NCBI RefSeq assembly: GCF_000226215.1
Contig: NZ_AGFF01000032.1
Location: 1-64,000, forward strand
Direction: 5' to 3'
Origin: Dietzia alimentaria 72
GTDB lineage: Bacteria > Actinomycetota > Actinomycetes > Mycobacteriales > Mycobacteriaceae
Length of the DNA: 64,000 nt
How positions within the stretch are numbered: the stretch's first letter is position 1; the number at the start of each line of letters is the position of its first letter. The notes under the pieces were generated by a model, which saw only the letters and a list, made by a program, of their open reading frames with translations, was not told the DNA's origin and did not search any database. This document shows positions 15,143 through 27,520 of the stretch, piece by piece. The position numbers were made by a program, and so were the translations under genes.

Positions 15143-15771
15143 ACCAGACCGAGCTCACGGGCCTTCGCCACCGCGGCGGTTCGAGAAGTCACGCCGAGCT
15201 TGTCGAACACATGCACCAGATGGGTCTTCACCGTGGGTTCTGACACGTGTAGAGACGCGGCGACCTGACGGTTGGTGGACCCCGCGGACACCGCACGCAG
15301 CACCTCGACCTCGCGGTCGGTGAGGACCGGCCGCGGATTGCGCAGTCGACCCATGAGTGTCGCTGCGACAGTGGGAGAAAGCGCGCTCTCGCCTGCGGCT
15401 GCCGCGCGCACCGCGCCCAGCAACTCGTCGGGCCCGGCGTCCTTGAGCAGGTAGCCACACGCCCCGGCTTCGATGGCGCCGACGATATCCCCGTCGGTGT
15501 CGTGGCTGGTCAGGACCAGAACCTGCGGGGGGTCGGCGAGTTCGCGGATCCTGGCAGTGGCGCGGACCCCGGCAGTGGCGTCACCGGCGAAGCGGAGATC
15601 CATCAGAACCACGTCCACGTCACCGATCCGACTACGCTCGACCGCCTCTTCGGCTTTGGACACCTCGGCGATCACCTCGATAGCGGGATCAGAAGCCAAA
15701 AGCGCACGCAGACCGGTCCGCACCACCGCGTGATCGTCCGCGAGCAGCACACGGATCCTCGTCGTCGTCAT
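15139..15771 (-). CDS. NarL/LuxR-family response regulator
   Basis: A 210-residue two-component regulator. The receiver domain (1-120) has the acidic pair ADD, the phospho-acceptor Asp in VVLMDLRF (about residue 57), the Thr/Ser switch in VLVLTSHD and the Lys in YLLKDAG. The LuxR-type helix-turn-helix at 145-205 reads [15 protein letters not shown] then [19 protein letters not shown]. It overlaps the histidine-kinase gene by 4 nt, so the pair is co-expressed. The divergent ABC exporter, across a perfect inverted repeat at 17026-17055, is the likely target. Confidence 0.92.
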   Translation of the reverse strand: MTTTRIRVLLADDHAVVRTGLRALLASDPAIEVIAEVSKAEEAVERSRIGDVDVVLMDLRFAGDATAGVRATARIRELADPPQVLVLTSHDTDGDIVGAIEAGACGYLLKDAGPDELLGAVRAAAAGESALSPTVAATLMGRLRNPRPVLTDREVEVLRAVSAGSTNRQVAASLHVSEPTVKTHLVHVFDKLGVTSRTAAVAKARELGLV

Positions 15772-16970
15772 CGGTTTCCCTTCACGTGCAGCGGTAACTC
15801 CGCGCGCACCGTAGTACCCCGTCCGGGCGCGGACTCAACGGCGAGCGTGCCACCCAGATCGCGTACCCGCCGCGCCATCCCGTCCAGACCAAACGACGCG
15901 TCGGCCCTGGGTGCGTCCGGGTCGAACCCGTGCCCGTCGTCGGTGATCGTCAGCGTGATCCCCTCGGCGGAGTCGGCCAGGGAAAGCACTATGCGCTCCG
16001 GGGAACCGTGCTTGACCGCGTTGGTCAGAGCCTCCTGCGCGACGCGCACCGACACCGCCGCGGGCTCTGCGGGAGGCTCGGCGGAGAGGCCACCCTCCAC
16101 GGAGATCTCGAGCGACGGGTTCTCGGATCGCACCCTCGCGGCGACGCGGCGCAAGGCGCCGGTCAACGACGCACCCTCCAGCGGTGTCGGCCTCAACGCC
16201 TCGATCAGGCGGCGTGTCTCGGTGAGGTTCTCGCCCGCGACCTCACGCGCCAGACGGATCTGCTCGATGGCGCGATGCTGCGGATCCGAGCGCTCGGCGG
16301 CGTGCAGCAACATCCCGATGCTCGACAGCCCCTGCGCGACGGTGTCGTGGATCTCGCCGGCCAACCGCGCCCGCTCGGCTTCTCGACCCACCTCGCGTTC
16401 CCGCGAGGCGAGCTCTGACCGGGTTGCCACCAACTCCGCGATCACCTCGCGCCGCGCCTGGGACTCGCGATACAGCGCCCGCACACCGGCCGACAGGCCC
16501 AACGCCACCACCGCACCGACGGCGGGACCGACCACCCCTGCGGGAGTGAAGCCGCTATGCAGCCCGAGTGCTACCACCGCGATCGTCGCCAGCAGCACGA
16601 CCGCCGCCACGCCGGCCCACACGCCGAGCAGGAACAGGGCCACGAAGAACAGGGGGAACACCAGGTACGCGGCTTCCGGAATCTGCACCACCAACGCCGC
16701 CCACAGCGCGAGCACCGCGGCTAACCACCCCAGCCTGGCAGTTCGGCCTGTGCTGCGCCGCCGCTCCCACACGGTCCCGGCCCCGTACACGACCGCGAAT
16801 CCCACGGCCGCGGCCACCGCTGGGAGATTGGGTTCGCCCGCCGTGGTGCGATGCGCGCTGATCAGCGTGAGAACCAGCAGCGCCGCCACCAACGTGTGCA
16901 AGGCGACCTGAAGCTGAGCTGACACCGCTCGGACCCCCACTGATTCGGGCGGGAGCTCCATATAGGTCAT
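15768..16970 (-). CDS. Sensor histidine kinase (HisKA_3 type)
   Basis: A 400-residue membrane kinase with an N-terminal sensor of about five helices (residues 20-175), a coiled-coil linker rich in Glu/Arg, the HisKA_3 phospho-acceptor site [20 protein letters not shown] (His about residue 207), and an HATPase_c domain with N-box [14 protein letters not shown]1 [11 protein letters not shown] and G2 [10 protein letters not shown]. It is the partner of the overlapping response regulator. With no large extracellular loop, it probably senses membrane or envelope stress. The start is uncertain: ATG 16970 is used, ATG 16961 is possible, and neither has a strong ribosome binding site. Confidence 0.88.
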   Translation of the reverse strand: MTYMELPPESVGVRAVSAQLQVALHTLVAALLVLTLISAHRTTAGEPNLPAVAAAVGFAVVYGAGTVWERRRSTGRTARLGWLAAVLALWAALVVQIPEAAYLVFPLFFVALFLLGVWAGVAAVVLLATIAVVALGLHSGFTPAGVVGPAVGAVVALGLSAGVRALYRESQARREVIAELVATRSELASREREVGREAERARLAGEIHDTVAQGLSSIGMLLHAAERSDPQHRAIEQIRLAREVAGENLTETRRLIEALRPTPLEGASLTGALRRVAARVRSENPSLEISVEGGLSAEPPAEPAAVSVRVAQEALTNAVKHGSPERIVLSLADSAEGITLTITDDGHGFDPDAPRADASFGLDGMARRVRDLGGTLAVESAPGRGTTVRAELPLHVKGNR

Positions 16971-17025
16971 GGGCGCAGATGTCACGTGGACGACGCTAGT
17001 CGCTGCGGGACACACCGGCATCCAT

Positions 17026-17055
17026 CGAAAGGTTGAGGCCCGCGTCAACCTTTCG
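17026..17055. promoter_or_regulatory. Perfect inverted repeat between histidine kinase and ABC exporter
   Basis: CGAAAGGTTGA and TCAACCTTTCG form an 11-bp perfect palindrome with an 8-bp spacer, 55 bp from the kinase start and 85 bp before the permease start. It is the likely binding site for the LuxR-type response regulator. Confidence 0.55.
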
Positions 17056-17140
17056 GTCCCGCGCAACCAACCCGACGGCCGATCCGAAACGCCGCTCACC
17101 CGACGAGGCTTGGGGTACACCTTCACGAGAGGAAACCCAG

Positions 17141-18196
17141 ATGTTCTTCGCACTGCGTGACCTGCGCACCGCCCGGTGGCGCTTCGCCCTCATCACGGGC
17201 GTCGTCCTGCTGTTGTCCGTCCTGGTCGCCGGACTGCTCGGCCTCACCGCAGGCCTGGCCAACCAGAGTGTGTCCGCGCTCCGGGCACTCGGCTCAAACG
17301 ACTCCTCGTTCGTCCTGCCCGCCGACGAATCCGGTCCCGTCGATATCGACCGCGCCGCCCTCACCGACGAGCAGATCGCAGCCGTCACCGAGTCGGACCC
17401 CGCTGCGGTCCCGGTGGGTATCGCCCGCATCAACCTGGACGACGGCACCGAGACGGGGGTCTCCGCCGTCGCCGTGGGCCTGGCCGCACCCGTGGGATCA
17501 GTCACGCCCCCCGCGGGGGGAGAGGTCCTGGTCTCCGACGGGATCGACGACGAGATGGGCTCGGACGTCCGGTCAATCGGTATCGACGGCGACCAACTCC
17601 CGGTCGCCGGCCACGCGGGTGACCTCTGGCATTCGCACAGCCCGGTCGTGGTGACCGACCTCGACACCTGGCGCGATCTCGCCCCGCGCGGCGGGCCCGC
17701 CACGGCCATGGCCGTGGGCGTCGACGCACTGGACTCCGGACTCGTCGCCGACGGCTCTGGCCTGGCACTGGTCGACGGCGACGGGCTCGTGGGCGCCCTT
17801 CCCTCACATCGCGCCGAGAACACCTCGCTCAACACCATGACCTACATGCTGCTGGCCGTGACCGCGCTGGTCGTGGGTGCGTTCTTCGCCGTGTGGGGCA
17901 TGCAGCGTCGCCGCGACGTCGCCGTGCTCAAGGCACTCGGGGCGTCCACCGCCGCGGTGGTTCGCGACTCGATCGGCCAGGCCGGGATCGTGTTGACGGT
18001 CGGAGTGGGCGGCGGGGTCGCGATCACCGCGGCGCTCGGACTCGTGATGGCCGGCGCCGTGCCGTTCGTGGTGTCCGCCGGCACGACTCTGCTCCCGGCC
18101 GCGATCCTCGCCGTGCTCGGTCTGGCCGGGGCAGCTATCTCACTGCGGCCCGTCGTGACCGCCGATCCCAACTCCGCTCTGGGGGCGGCGCGATGA
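17141..18196 (+). CDS. FtsX/MacB-family ABC transporter permease
   Basis: A 351-residue permease with an N-terminal helix (about 12-38), a soluble domain of about 200 residues outside the membrane, and three C-terminal helices (about 230-345), the typical FtsX topology. MQRRRDVAVLKALGAS is the cytoplasmic motif that contacts the ATPase. ATG 17141 follows GAGAGGAAAC, a good ribosome binding site. It is paired with the ATPase gene downstream and divergent from a two-component system, an arrangement typical of envelope-stress or peptide-efflux pumps. The substrate is unknown. Confidence 0.85.
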   Translation: MFFALRDLRTARWRFALITGVVLLLSVLVAGLLGLTAGLANQSVSALRALGSNDSSFVLPADESGPVDIDRAALTDEQIAAVTESDPAAVPVGIARINLDDGTETGVSAVAVGLAAPVGSVTPPAGGEVLVSDGIDDEMGSDVRSIGIDGDQLPVAGHAGDLWHSHSPVVVTDLDTWRDLAPRGGPATAMAVGVDALDSGLVADGSGLALVDGDGLVGALPSHRAENTSLNTMTYMLLAVTALVVGAFFAVWGMQRRRDVAVLKALGASTAAVVRDSIGQAGIVLTVGVGGGVAITAALGLVMAGAVPFVVSAGTTLLPAAILAVLGLAGAAISLRPVVTADPNSALGAAR

Positions 18197-18276
18197 GGCC
18201 GCTCACCGCCAGCCGGGCCACGCCCTCGTCGTCGTCCTCACACAACCCGTTTTTCGACACCCCAAGGAGAACCGCA

Positions 18277-19029
18277 ATGGCCACCGCCACAGTCACCGAC
18301 AGGATCAGCAGCCGCTTCGACAAGCCTGGCAGCGCGGGCCCCGCGCTCCGGCTCGAGGACGTGCTGCTCACCTACCCTGACGGCGAGGGACGCGTTACCG
18401 CCGTCGACCACGTCAGCGTGGACATCGAGCGCGGTCACAGCCTCGCGGTGACCGGACCATCAGGTTCGGGCAAGTCGAGCCTGCTCGCGGTTGCCGCCAC
18501 GCTGACCCGGCCCGACTCCGGACAGGTCTGGCTCCGGACCGCGGACGCGCTCGTGAACCTGGCAACAGTCGACCGCGCCCGCGCCGCCGAGCTACGGCGC
18601 ACCGAGATCGGGATCGTGTTCCAGCAGTCCAATCTGATCGAATCGCTCACCGCGCGCGAACAGCTCGAGGCGATGGTCTGGCTGGGCTCCAGGCCGTCGC
18701 GTCAGACGCGCCGTGACGCGCGCCGACGGGCCGACGAACTGCTGGACGTGGTGGGACTGGGTGGCGCGGCCGGGCGCTCGGTCGGTGCGCTCTCCGGTGG
18801 ACAGCGTCAGCGGGTCGCCGTGGCTCGCGCGCTCATGGGGGAGCCGTCCCTACTGCTGGCCGACGAGCCCACCAGCGCGCTGGACTCGGAGTCCGGGGAG
18901 GCCGTGATGGACCTGCTGCTGGATACCGCCCGCGAGTTCGACGTGGCCCTGATGCTGGTCACCCACGACGCGCACAACGCCGCTCGGTGTGACGACCAGG
19001 TGAAGCTGGTCGACGGCGCGGTCGTATGA
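18277..19029 (+). CDS. ABC transporter ATP-binding protein (MacB/LolD type)
   Basis: A 250-residue ATPase that partners the FtsX-type permease. Walker A is [11 protein letters not shown], the Q-loop VFQQSNLIESLT, the signature LSGGQRQRVAVARAL, Walker [13 protein letters not shown] and the switch LVTHDAH. I chose ATG 18277 because AAGGAG stands 7 nt upstream. An in-frame ATG at 18193, overlapping the permease stop, would add 28 Ser/Thr-rich residues not seen in this family. With 18277, 80 bp separate the two genes. Confidence 0.87.
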   Translation: MATATVTDRISSRFDKPGSAGPALRLEDVLLTYPDGEGRVTAVDHVSVDIERGHSLAVTGPSGSGKSSLLAVAATLTRPDSGQVWLRTADALVNLATVDRARAAELRRTEIGIVFQQSNLIESLTAREQLEAMVWLGSRPSRQTRRDARRRADELLDVVGLGGAAGRSVGALSGGQRQRVAVARALMGEPSLLLADEPTSALDSESGEAVMDLLLDTAREFDVALMLVTHDAHNAARCDDQVKLVDGAVV

Positions 19030-19065
19030 CGGGTGATCCGGCCGAGAGGTCGGTGTCGGGGTGGG

Positions 19066-19090
19066 CCGGACACCCTGTCAGGTGTGCCGG
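19066..19090 (+). terminator. Possible weak terminator after the ABC exporter
   Basis: CCGGACACC pairs imperfectly with GGTGTGCCGG (one bulged base) across a 6-nt loop, 37 bp after the ATPase stop. No U-tract. Confidence 0.3.
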
Positions 19091-19113
19091 ATAGCAGCGA
19101 ACGAGGGCGCAAC

Positions 19114-19119
19114 TAGACT
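19114..19119 (+). promoter_or_regulatory. -10 element for the his operon
   Basis: TAGACT, with a predicted start near 19126, leaves a leader of about 60 nt that carries AGGAAAGG before hisD. No clear -35 was found. Confidence 0.4.
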
Positions 19120-19186
19120 GTCCCGAGGCGGTCGCAAGCCCATCAGTGCGCTCGGCGATCCCGTGATCCCTAGGAAAGGCCACGCC

Positions 19187-22280
<3,094 letters not shown>

Positions 22281-22287
22281 TGCCGGC

Positions 22288-23535
22288 GTGACAGCGACGG
22301 TCAATAGTTCGGGGGCGTTCTCCAAGCTGGCCAGGACGCCCGGAGTCCCCGCGGCATTCGTCCTGGTTCTGCTTGCGTTCGGCGGTTTCTCGTTGCTGCT
22401 GCCCGTCGTTCCGCTGGCTGTGGTCCGCAGCGGAGGCAGCGAACTCGTCGCGGGTGCCACTACCGGCGTGTTCATGACGGTCACTGTGTTGTTCCAGCTG
22501 GTCACCCCACGCGCCACCTCGCGGATCGGCTACCGCTGGGTGCTGGCCATCGGCAGTGCCCTACTCGGGCTGCCCTCCGGCCTGCTCGCCGTGTCCGACT
22601 CGTCATTCGCCGTGCTGGCGATCAGCGGCGTCCGTGGGGCGGGCTTCGGCATGATGACCGTGGCGGGCTCGGCGCTCGTGGCCGAACTCGCCCCTCCGGG
22701 GATGCTCGGGCGCGCCACCTCCCTGATCGGTCTGGCGGTGGGCATCTCCGAGGCGATCTTCCTGCCGGTCGGCCTGTGGCTACTCGACCTGTTCGGTCTG
22801 CCGGCCGCGGCATGGAGCGCTACGGCGTTCGGTGTGGTGGGCCTGTTCGCGGCGTCCAGGCTGCCGCGGGTGTTCCCGGCGCCACCTGATGCGTCGGACA
22901 CGTCCGTCCTGAGCAGCAAGCAGATCCTCGTGCTGCTCGCCGGTCCGTTCCTTGTGATGCTCGCGGTATCGCTGCCGTACGGCGCCGCGGCGTCGTTCCT
23001 CTCGCCAGCTCTCGATTCGATCGTCAACGGCAGCGGTGCCGTGGTTGCCGGTGTGGGCCTGGGGTTGCTCGGCGCCGGCGTCATCGTGGGCCGCACGTTC
23101 GCCGGACTCATCTCGGACCGTCGTGGCCCGGGCGCCCTGGTCTGGCCGGGACTGGGTGTCGCGTCCCTCGGAATGCTCGGCATCGCGGGCATGCTGTTCG
23201 TCGAAGCGAACCCGTGGTGGTTCCTCGCGCCGACCGTCGTCTTTGGCCTGGGGTTCGGTGCGGTGCAGAACGAGGCACTGGTCGGCTCGTTCGAGCGGAT
23301 GCCGCGCTCCCGACTGGGTACCGCCTCCGCGTCGTGGAACATCTCCTTCGACGCGGGCACAGGTCTCGGCTCGATCGTCATGGGTGGCTTCGCAGGGTTC
23401 GGCTACGTCGTGCTGTTCACCGTCTCCGCCGGGATAGTGCTCTTGGTCGGTGGCCCGGCCGCGGTCGGCGCTCGTCGGACCCGGCCGGCACGAGATCTGG
23501 CCCTCGCCGACAGCAGCGATACGATGGATCCATGA
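22288..23535 (+). CDS. MFS transporter in the his operon
   Basis: A 415-residue major-facilitator protein with about 12 membrane helices and a hydrophilic middle ([11 protein letters not shown]). Usual MFS loops are [20 protein letters not shown] after helix 4 and [15 protein letters not shown] between helices 8 and 9. Corynebacterial his operons carry an MFS gene at the same place, between hisB and hisH. The role there is unproven, with export of an amino acid or intermediate being an inference. I chose GTG 22288, 8 bp after hisB. The start is not certain. The stop overlaps hisH by 4 nt. Confidence 0.85.
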   Translation: MTATVNSSGAFSKLARTPGVPAAFVLVLLAFGGFSLLLPVVPLAVVRSGGSELVAGATTGVFMTVTVLFQLVTPRATSRIGYRWVLAIGSALLGLPSGLLAVSDSSFAVLAISGVRGAGFGMMTVAGSALVAELAPPGMLGRATSLIGLAVGISEAIFLPVGLWLLDLFGLPAAAWSATAFGVVGLFAASRLPRVFPAPPDASDTSVLSSKQILVLLAGPFLVMLAVSLPYGAAASFLSPALDSIVNGSGAVVAGVGLGLLGAGVIVGRTFAGLISDRRGPGALVWPGLGVASLGMLGIAGMLFVEANPWWFLAPTVVFGLGFGAVQNEALVGSFERMPRSRLGTASASWNISFDAGTGLGSIVMGGFAGFGYVVLFTVSAGIVLLVGGPAAVGARRTRPARDLALADSSDTMDP

Positions 23536-24197
23536 CGACACGGGCCACGCGCGTGGCACTCCTGGATTACGGCTCCGGAAACCTGCGGTCGGCGCACCGC
23601 GCACTGGAGAGTGTCGGGGCTCATGTCGAACTGACCTCTGACCCCCGCGTCGCCATCGAGGCTGATGCTCTGGTCGTCCCCGGTGTGGGCGCGTTCGCCG
23701 CGTGCATGAAGGGCCTTGAGGGGGTCAAGGGGCCACGGATCATCGGTGAGCGTCTCGCCGGGAGCCGACCGGTTCTGGGTATCTGTGTGGGTATGCAGGT
23801 GCTATTCGACCGGGGCATCGAGTTCGCCGATGGCCCGCATGACGACTCGTCCGGCGTCCCCGGCTGTGGAGAGTGGCCGGGGGTGGTCGACAGGCTCGAG
23901 GCGCCGATCCTGCCGCACATGGGATGGAACACCGTCGAACCCCCCGAGGACACGGTCCTGTTCGCCGGAATGCCGACGGACGAACGCTTCTACTTCGTCC
24001 ATTCCTACGGTGTCCGCAAGTGGGTCATGGAGCCGTCGGATCACCTGAAGGCGCCGGGGGTCACATGGTCCAGGCACGGCGAACCGTTTGTCGCGGCCGT
24101 GGAGAACGGTCCTCTGATGGCTACCCAGTTCCATCCGGAAAAATCTGGAGACGCAGGGTTGCACCTGCTCGAGAACTGGATCCGCTCCATTGGCTAG
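23532..24197 (+). CDS. hisH: Imidazole glycerol phosphate synthase, glutaminase subunit
   Basis: A 221-residue class I glutamine amidotransferase that supplies ammonia to HisF. The catalytic triad is visible: Cys in [11 protein letters not shown] (about 84), then His and Glu in QFHPEKSG (about 201-203). [11 protein letters not shown] is the conserved N-terminus. ATG 23532 overlaps the MFS stop. The 3' end overlaps a small membrane-protein gene. Confidence 0.96.
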   Translation: MTTRATRVALLDYGSGNLRSAHRALESVGAHVELTSDPRVAIEADALVVPGVGAFAACMKGLEGVKGPRIIGERLAGSRPVLGICVGMQVLFDRGIEFADGPHDDSSGVPGCGEWPGVVDRLEAPILPHMGWNTVEPPEDTVLFAGMPTDERFYFVHSYGVRKWVMEPSDHLKAPGVTWSRHGEPFVAAVENGPLMATQFHPEKSGDAGLHLLENWIRSIG

Positions 24198-24480
24198 GGC
24201 AGGGGACACCCCGGCCCCGGTGTCGTTCGCGACGCTTGCGATCGCCGTGACCGGGATCGGCGTGCTGGTCCTCGCACTCACTGCCGCGGCCACGGCGCTG
24301 CTCCCGCTCCCACCGGTCGGGCGGGCGATCGTGGCGCTGCTGGGGCTCGTGCTGACGATCGTGGCAATGGGCGTGGTGTCCAACCGTCTCACCGCCAGGG
24401 CGATCCGCGCCGAGTACGGGGACGAGCCCGAGGCTGAAGTGGGCGATGGCGATCGCCCCGTTACTGACGGACTAGGCTGA
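24190..24480 (+). CDS. Small two-helix membrane protein
   Basis: A 96-residue protein with two predicted membrane helices (about 12-38 and 43-65) and an acidic C-terminal tail. The TTG start overlaps the hisH stop by 8 nt with no clear ribosome binding site, so coupled translation is assumed. It ends 5 bp before hisA. I recognise no family. Position in the his operon suggests co-expression only. Confidence 0.6.
   Translation: MARAGDTPAPVSFATLAIAVTGIGVLVLALTAAATALLPLPPVGRAIVALLGLVLTIVAMGVVSNRLTARAIRAEYGDEPEAEVGDGDRPVTDGLG
24473..24478 (+). promoter_or_regulatory. -10 element for leaderless hisA transcript
   Basis: TAGGCT ends 7 nt before the GTG of hisA, so a transcript could start at the start codon. 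It is an internal promoter within the his operon. Confidence 0.45.
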
Positions 24481-24485
24481 CGGCC

Positions 24486-25235
24486 GTGACCAACGCTTCT
24501 TATCTCGAACTCCTGCCCGCTGTCGACGTCGCCGACGGGCAGGCCGTCCGTCTGGTCCAAGGTGAGGCAGGGACCGAGACCTCGTACGGTTCACCGCTGG
24601 ATGCGGCACTGCAATGGCAGCGCGACGGTGCCGAGTGGGTGCACCTGGTCGACCTCGACGCGGCGTTCGGCCGGGGCTCCAATCGTGACATCCTCGCGGA
24701 GGTCGTGGGCGCACTCGACGTGAAGGTCGAGATGTCCGGCGGAATCCGGGACGACGCCTCGTTGGAAGCCGCATTGGCCACCGGCTGTGCCCGGGTGAAC
24801 CTCGGTACCGCGGCGCTGGAGGACCCGGAGTGGTGCGCCTCGGCCATCGCCCGGTTCGGAGACCGCATCGCGGTGGGCCTCGACGTGCGCGTGATCGACG
24901 GTGATCCCAGGCTCCGCGGTCGTGGTTGGGTCTCTGACGGCGGAAACCTGTGGGAGGTACTCGAGCGCCTGGACAGGGACGGCTGCGCGCGGTACGTCGT
25001 GACGGATGTGTCCAAGGACGGAATGCTCGGCGGCCCGAACCTGGAGATGCTCTCCCAGGTGTGTGCGGCCACCGATGCGCCCGTCGTCGCCTCCGGCGGC
25101 GTCTCGTCGGTCGCTGATCTCGAGGCCATCGCCACCCTTGTGCCCCAGGGCATCGAAGGTGCGATCGTTGGCAAGGCCCTCTACGCGGGGCGTTTCACAC
25201 TCCCCGAGGCACTGGCGGCCGTCAGCGTCCGCTGA
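24486..25235 (+). CDS. priA: PriA: bifunctional ProFAR / phosphoribosylanthranilate isomerase
   Basis: A 249-residue (beta/alpha)8 HisA-family isomerase. The general acid/base aspartates are Asp13 in [11 protein letters not shown] and the Asp in [15 protein letters not shown]. In actinobacteria this protein also acts as TrpF, and the actinobacterial PriA signature is seen in [10 protein letters not shown]. The trp genes next door lack trpF (and trpD), which supports bifunctionality. GTG 24486 has a TAGGCT -10 element exactly 7 nt upstream. Confidence 0.9.
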   Translation: MTNASYLELLPAVDVADGQAVRLVQGEAGTETSYGSPLDAALQWQRDGAEWVHLVDLDAAFGRGSNRDILAEVVGALDVKVEMSGGIRDDASLEAALATGCARVNLGTAALEDPEWCASAIARFGDRIAVGLDVRVIDGDPRLRGRGWVSDGGNLWEVLERLDRDGCARYVVTDVSKDGMLGGPNLEMLSQVCAATDAPVVASGGVSSVADLEAIATLVPQGIEGAIVGKALYAGRFTLPEALAAVSVR

Positions 25236-25290
25236 TCGCGCCCTGACCATCTGGTAGCCACGCAGCACGACCTCGAGCAGGAGGCCCGAG

Positions 25291-26205
25291 ATGCACGATC
25301 AGACTGGAAATGTCCTGCCGACCAACCTCCCCGTCGACCCGGCTGAGGCGCTCGCGCTGGCCACCCGGGTCCTCGAGGACGTCACCCCCCGGTTCATCGA
25401 GGGTCTCGGGGCGAAGGGAGTGCAGAGCAAGGGCTCCCGCAACGACTTCGCCACCGAACTCGATCTGGAGCTTGAGCGGAAGATCTCAGGCGCACTCCGC
25501 GAGGGCACCGGCCTTGAGGTGCACGGTGAGGAGTATGGCGGCCCGCCGGTCAACGAGGGCACCCTGTGGGTGGTCGATCCGATCGACGGCACGGCCAACT
25601 ATTCCCTGGGCATCCCCACTACGGGCATCCTGGTGTCGTTGGTGCACGAGCGCCAGCCGATTCTCGGCCTGACCTGGCTGCCGCTGCTCGGCATGCGCTT
25701 CACCTCCGTCGCCGGCGGGCCGCTCCAGGAGAACGACCGGGAGCTGCCGGCATTGGCCGACGTCTCGATCCGCGACGTCGGTGTAGGCCTCGGTTCACTC
25801 AATACCGGTGCCCGGGCCACCTATCCGCCGGCTTATCGCCGCGAGGTGCTCGAGCGGTTGACCCTCGATTCCGCGCGCACCCGCAAGTTCGGTTCCACCG
25901 GCGTCGACCTGTCGTTCGTCGCATCTGGTCGGCTGTCCGCCGCGGTGAGCTTCGGTAACCACGCGTGGGACAACGCGGCGGGCGCCTCTCATATCCGAGC
26001 GGCGGGCGGCGTCGTCACCGACCTCGCCGGTGAGCCGTGGTCGGTCGAGTCGCAGTCCATTCTCGCAGCGGGGCCGCGGGCCCACGCCGAGGTACTGGAC
26101 AGGATCACGCAGCTCGGTGATCCCTACAACTTCTCCGAGGCGGGGCGCCGCCGTAGTACCCCGGAACCCGAGAGCCGGCGCCCGTGGCTCGACAGCGGAA
26201 GGTGA
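25291..26205 (+). CDS. impA: Inositol monophosphatase-family phosphatase
   Basis: A 304-residue Mg-dependent phosphatase. The metal ligands are in GEEYGG (about residue 79), DPIDGTANY (about 97-100) and [15 protein letters not shown] (about 228). ATG 25291 has AGGAGG upstream. An impA gene lies between hisA and hisF in Mycobacterium and Corynebacterium too. It may make free inositol for mycothiol or phosphatidylinositol, or act on histidinol phosphate as related HisN proteins do; the cluster lacks any other phosphatase for that step. Confidence 0.88.
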   Translation: MHDQTGNVLPTNLPVDPAEALALATRVLEDVTPRFIEGLGAKGVQSKGSRNDFATELDLELERKISGALREGTGLEVHGEEYGGPPVNEGTLWVVDPIDGTANYSLGIPTTGILVSLVHERQPILGLTWLPLLGMRFTSVAGGPLQENDRELPALADVSIRDVGVGLGSLNTGARATYPPAYRREVLERLTLDSARTRKFGSTGVDLSFVASGRLSAAVSFGNHAWDNAAGASHIRAAGGVVTDLAGEPWSVESQSILAAGPRAHAEVLDRITQLGDPYNFSEAGRRRSTPEPESRRPWLDSGR

Positions 26206-26212
26206 ACCGAGC

Positions 26213-26986
26213 ATGACACTCGCCACCAGAGTCATCCCCTGCCTCGATGTCGACGCGGGACGCGTGGTCAAGGGAGTCAACTTCCTCGATCTGCGCGATG
26301 CCGGAGACCCCGTCGAGCTGGCCGCCGCCTATGGCGAGCAGGGAGCTGATGAGCTCACGTTCCTCGACGTGACTGCCTCCTCTTCGGGCCGCGGGACCAT
26401 GATCGACGTGGTCAAACGCACCGCGGAGCAGATCTTCATCCCGCTCACGGTGGGCGGCGGCGTGCGGTCCGAGGAGGATGTGGACCAGTTGCTCCGTGCC
26501 GGGGCGGACAAGGTCAGCGTCAACACCGCGGCCATCGCCCGTCCCGAGCTGCTAGGCGAGCTCAGTCGTCGCTTCGGTTCCCAGTGCATCGTGTTGTCCG
26601 TGGACGCCCGCACCGTTCCGCCGGGGTCTGACCCCACCCCGTCCGGTTGGGAGGTCACCACGCACGGTGGTCGTCGCGGGACGGGGATCGACGCGGTCGA
26701 ATGGGCGCGCCGCGGCCAGGACCTGGGAGTGGGGGAGATCCTGCTCAACTCGATGGACGCCGACGGCACTAAGGCCGGATTCGACCTGGCGATGCTCCGT
26801 GCGGTCCGCGAGGCCGTGAGTGTCCCGGTGATCGCCTCGGGCGGTGCGGGTGCCGTCGAGCACTTCGCTCCGGCGGTCCACGCCGGGGCCGATGCGGTAC
26901 TGGCGGCCAGCGTCTTCCACTTCGGTGAAATGACCATCGGTGACGTAAAAGAGGCGCTCGCTGCTGACGGGGTGACCGTCCGGTGA
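26213..26986 (+). CDS. hisF: Imidazole glycerol phosphate synthase, cyclase subunit
   Basis: A 257-residue (beta/alpha)8 cyclase partner of HisH. The catalytic Asp11 is in [16 protein letters not shown] and the second Asp in [15 protein letters not shown]. The ammonia-gate segment and phosphate sites ([19 protein letters not shown]) are intact. ATG 26213 follows an AAGGTGA-type site. The stop overlaps the hisI start by 4 nt. Confidence 0.96.
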   Translation: MTLATRVIPCLDVDAGRVVKGVNFLDLRDAGDPVELAAAYGEQGADELTFLDVTASSSGRGTMIDVVKRTAEQIFIPLTVGGGVRSEEDVDQLLRAGADKVSVNTAAIARPELLGELSRRFGSQCIVLSVDARTVPPGSDPTPSGWEVTTHGGRRGTGIDAVEWARRGQDLGVGEILLNSMDADGTKAGFDLAMLRAVREAVSVPVIASGGAGAVEHFAPAVHAGADAVLAASVFHFGEMTIGDVKEALAADGVTVR

Positions 26987-27336
26987 GTGATCACATGTTG
27001 GATCCGGCCATCGCGGACCGGCTGACCCGGAACGCCGACGGGTTGGTCGCGGCCGTCGTGCAGGACGCCACATCGGGCCGCGTGCTCATGATGGCCTGGA
27101 TGGACGACGCATCCCTGGCAGAGACTCTCGCAACGAGGCGCGGCGTGTACTTCTCGCGCTCGCGCGGGCAGCGGTGGGTGAAGGGTGAGACGTCCGGTCA
27201 CGTGCAGCACGTGCGTGGCGTTGAAATCGACTGCGACGGCGACACCGTCCTGCTCAGGGTCGACCAGACCGGGGCCGCATGCCATAAAGGCACCTTCAGC
27301 TGCTTCGACACCGCCACGCTCCTCGAGGAGGACTGA
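26983..27336 (+). CDS. hisI: Phosphoribosyl-AMP cyclohydrolase
   Basis: A 117-residue monofunctional cyclohydrolase that opens the adenine ring of phosphoribosyl-AMP. The family signature is [26 protein letters not shown] and the metal site [13 protein letters not shown] with CHKGTFSCF at the end. The pyrophosphohydrolase (hisE) and hisG are not in the window, as in other actinobacteria where hisGE lie elsewhere. GTG overlaps hisF. Confidence 0.95.
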   Translation: MSDHMLDPAIADRLTRNADGLVAAVVQDATSGRVLMMAWMDDASLAETLATRRGVYFSRSRGQRWVKGETSGHVQHVRGVEIDCDGDTVLLRVDQTGAACHKGTFSCFDTATLLEED

Positions 27337-27340
27337 GTTA

Positions 27341-27520
27341 GTGCCCTTCATCCAGATCAATCAGCTCGACGGGATGGACGCCGCCGGTAAGGCGCGCGTC
27401 ATCGAGGCGGTCACGGCCGCCTACGCGGAATCCACGGGCAAGGACCCCGCCAAGGTGTGGGTGCATGTCAACGACATGGCCCGTGACTCCTTCGGGATCG
27501 GCGGCAAGGCCGTCGGATGA
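27341..27520 (+). CDS. 4-oxalocrotonate tautomerase-family protein
   Basis: A 59-residue protein starting GTG-Pro ([13 protein letters not shown]). After removal of Met, the N-terminal Pro would be the catalytic base of this family. It ends [12 protein letters not shown]. The length and Pro-1 fit a 4-OT monomer that assembles as a hexamer. It lies 4 bp after hisI and overlaps the trpE start by 4 nt, so it is co-expressed with amino-acid genes, a place where no tautomerase is needed for the known pathways. The substrate is unknown. Confidence 0.82.
   Translation: MPFIQINQLDGMDAAGKARVIEAVTAAYAESTGKDPAKVWVHVNDMARDSFGIGGKAVG

Noticed and set aside
27460-27517. Trp attenuator or leader peptide upstream of trpE
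   Set aside because: The gene overlaps the tautomerase gene, so no leader can fit, and no tryptophan-rich peptide or T-box was seen.
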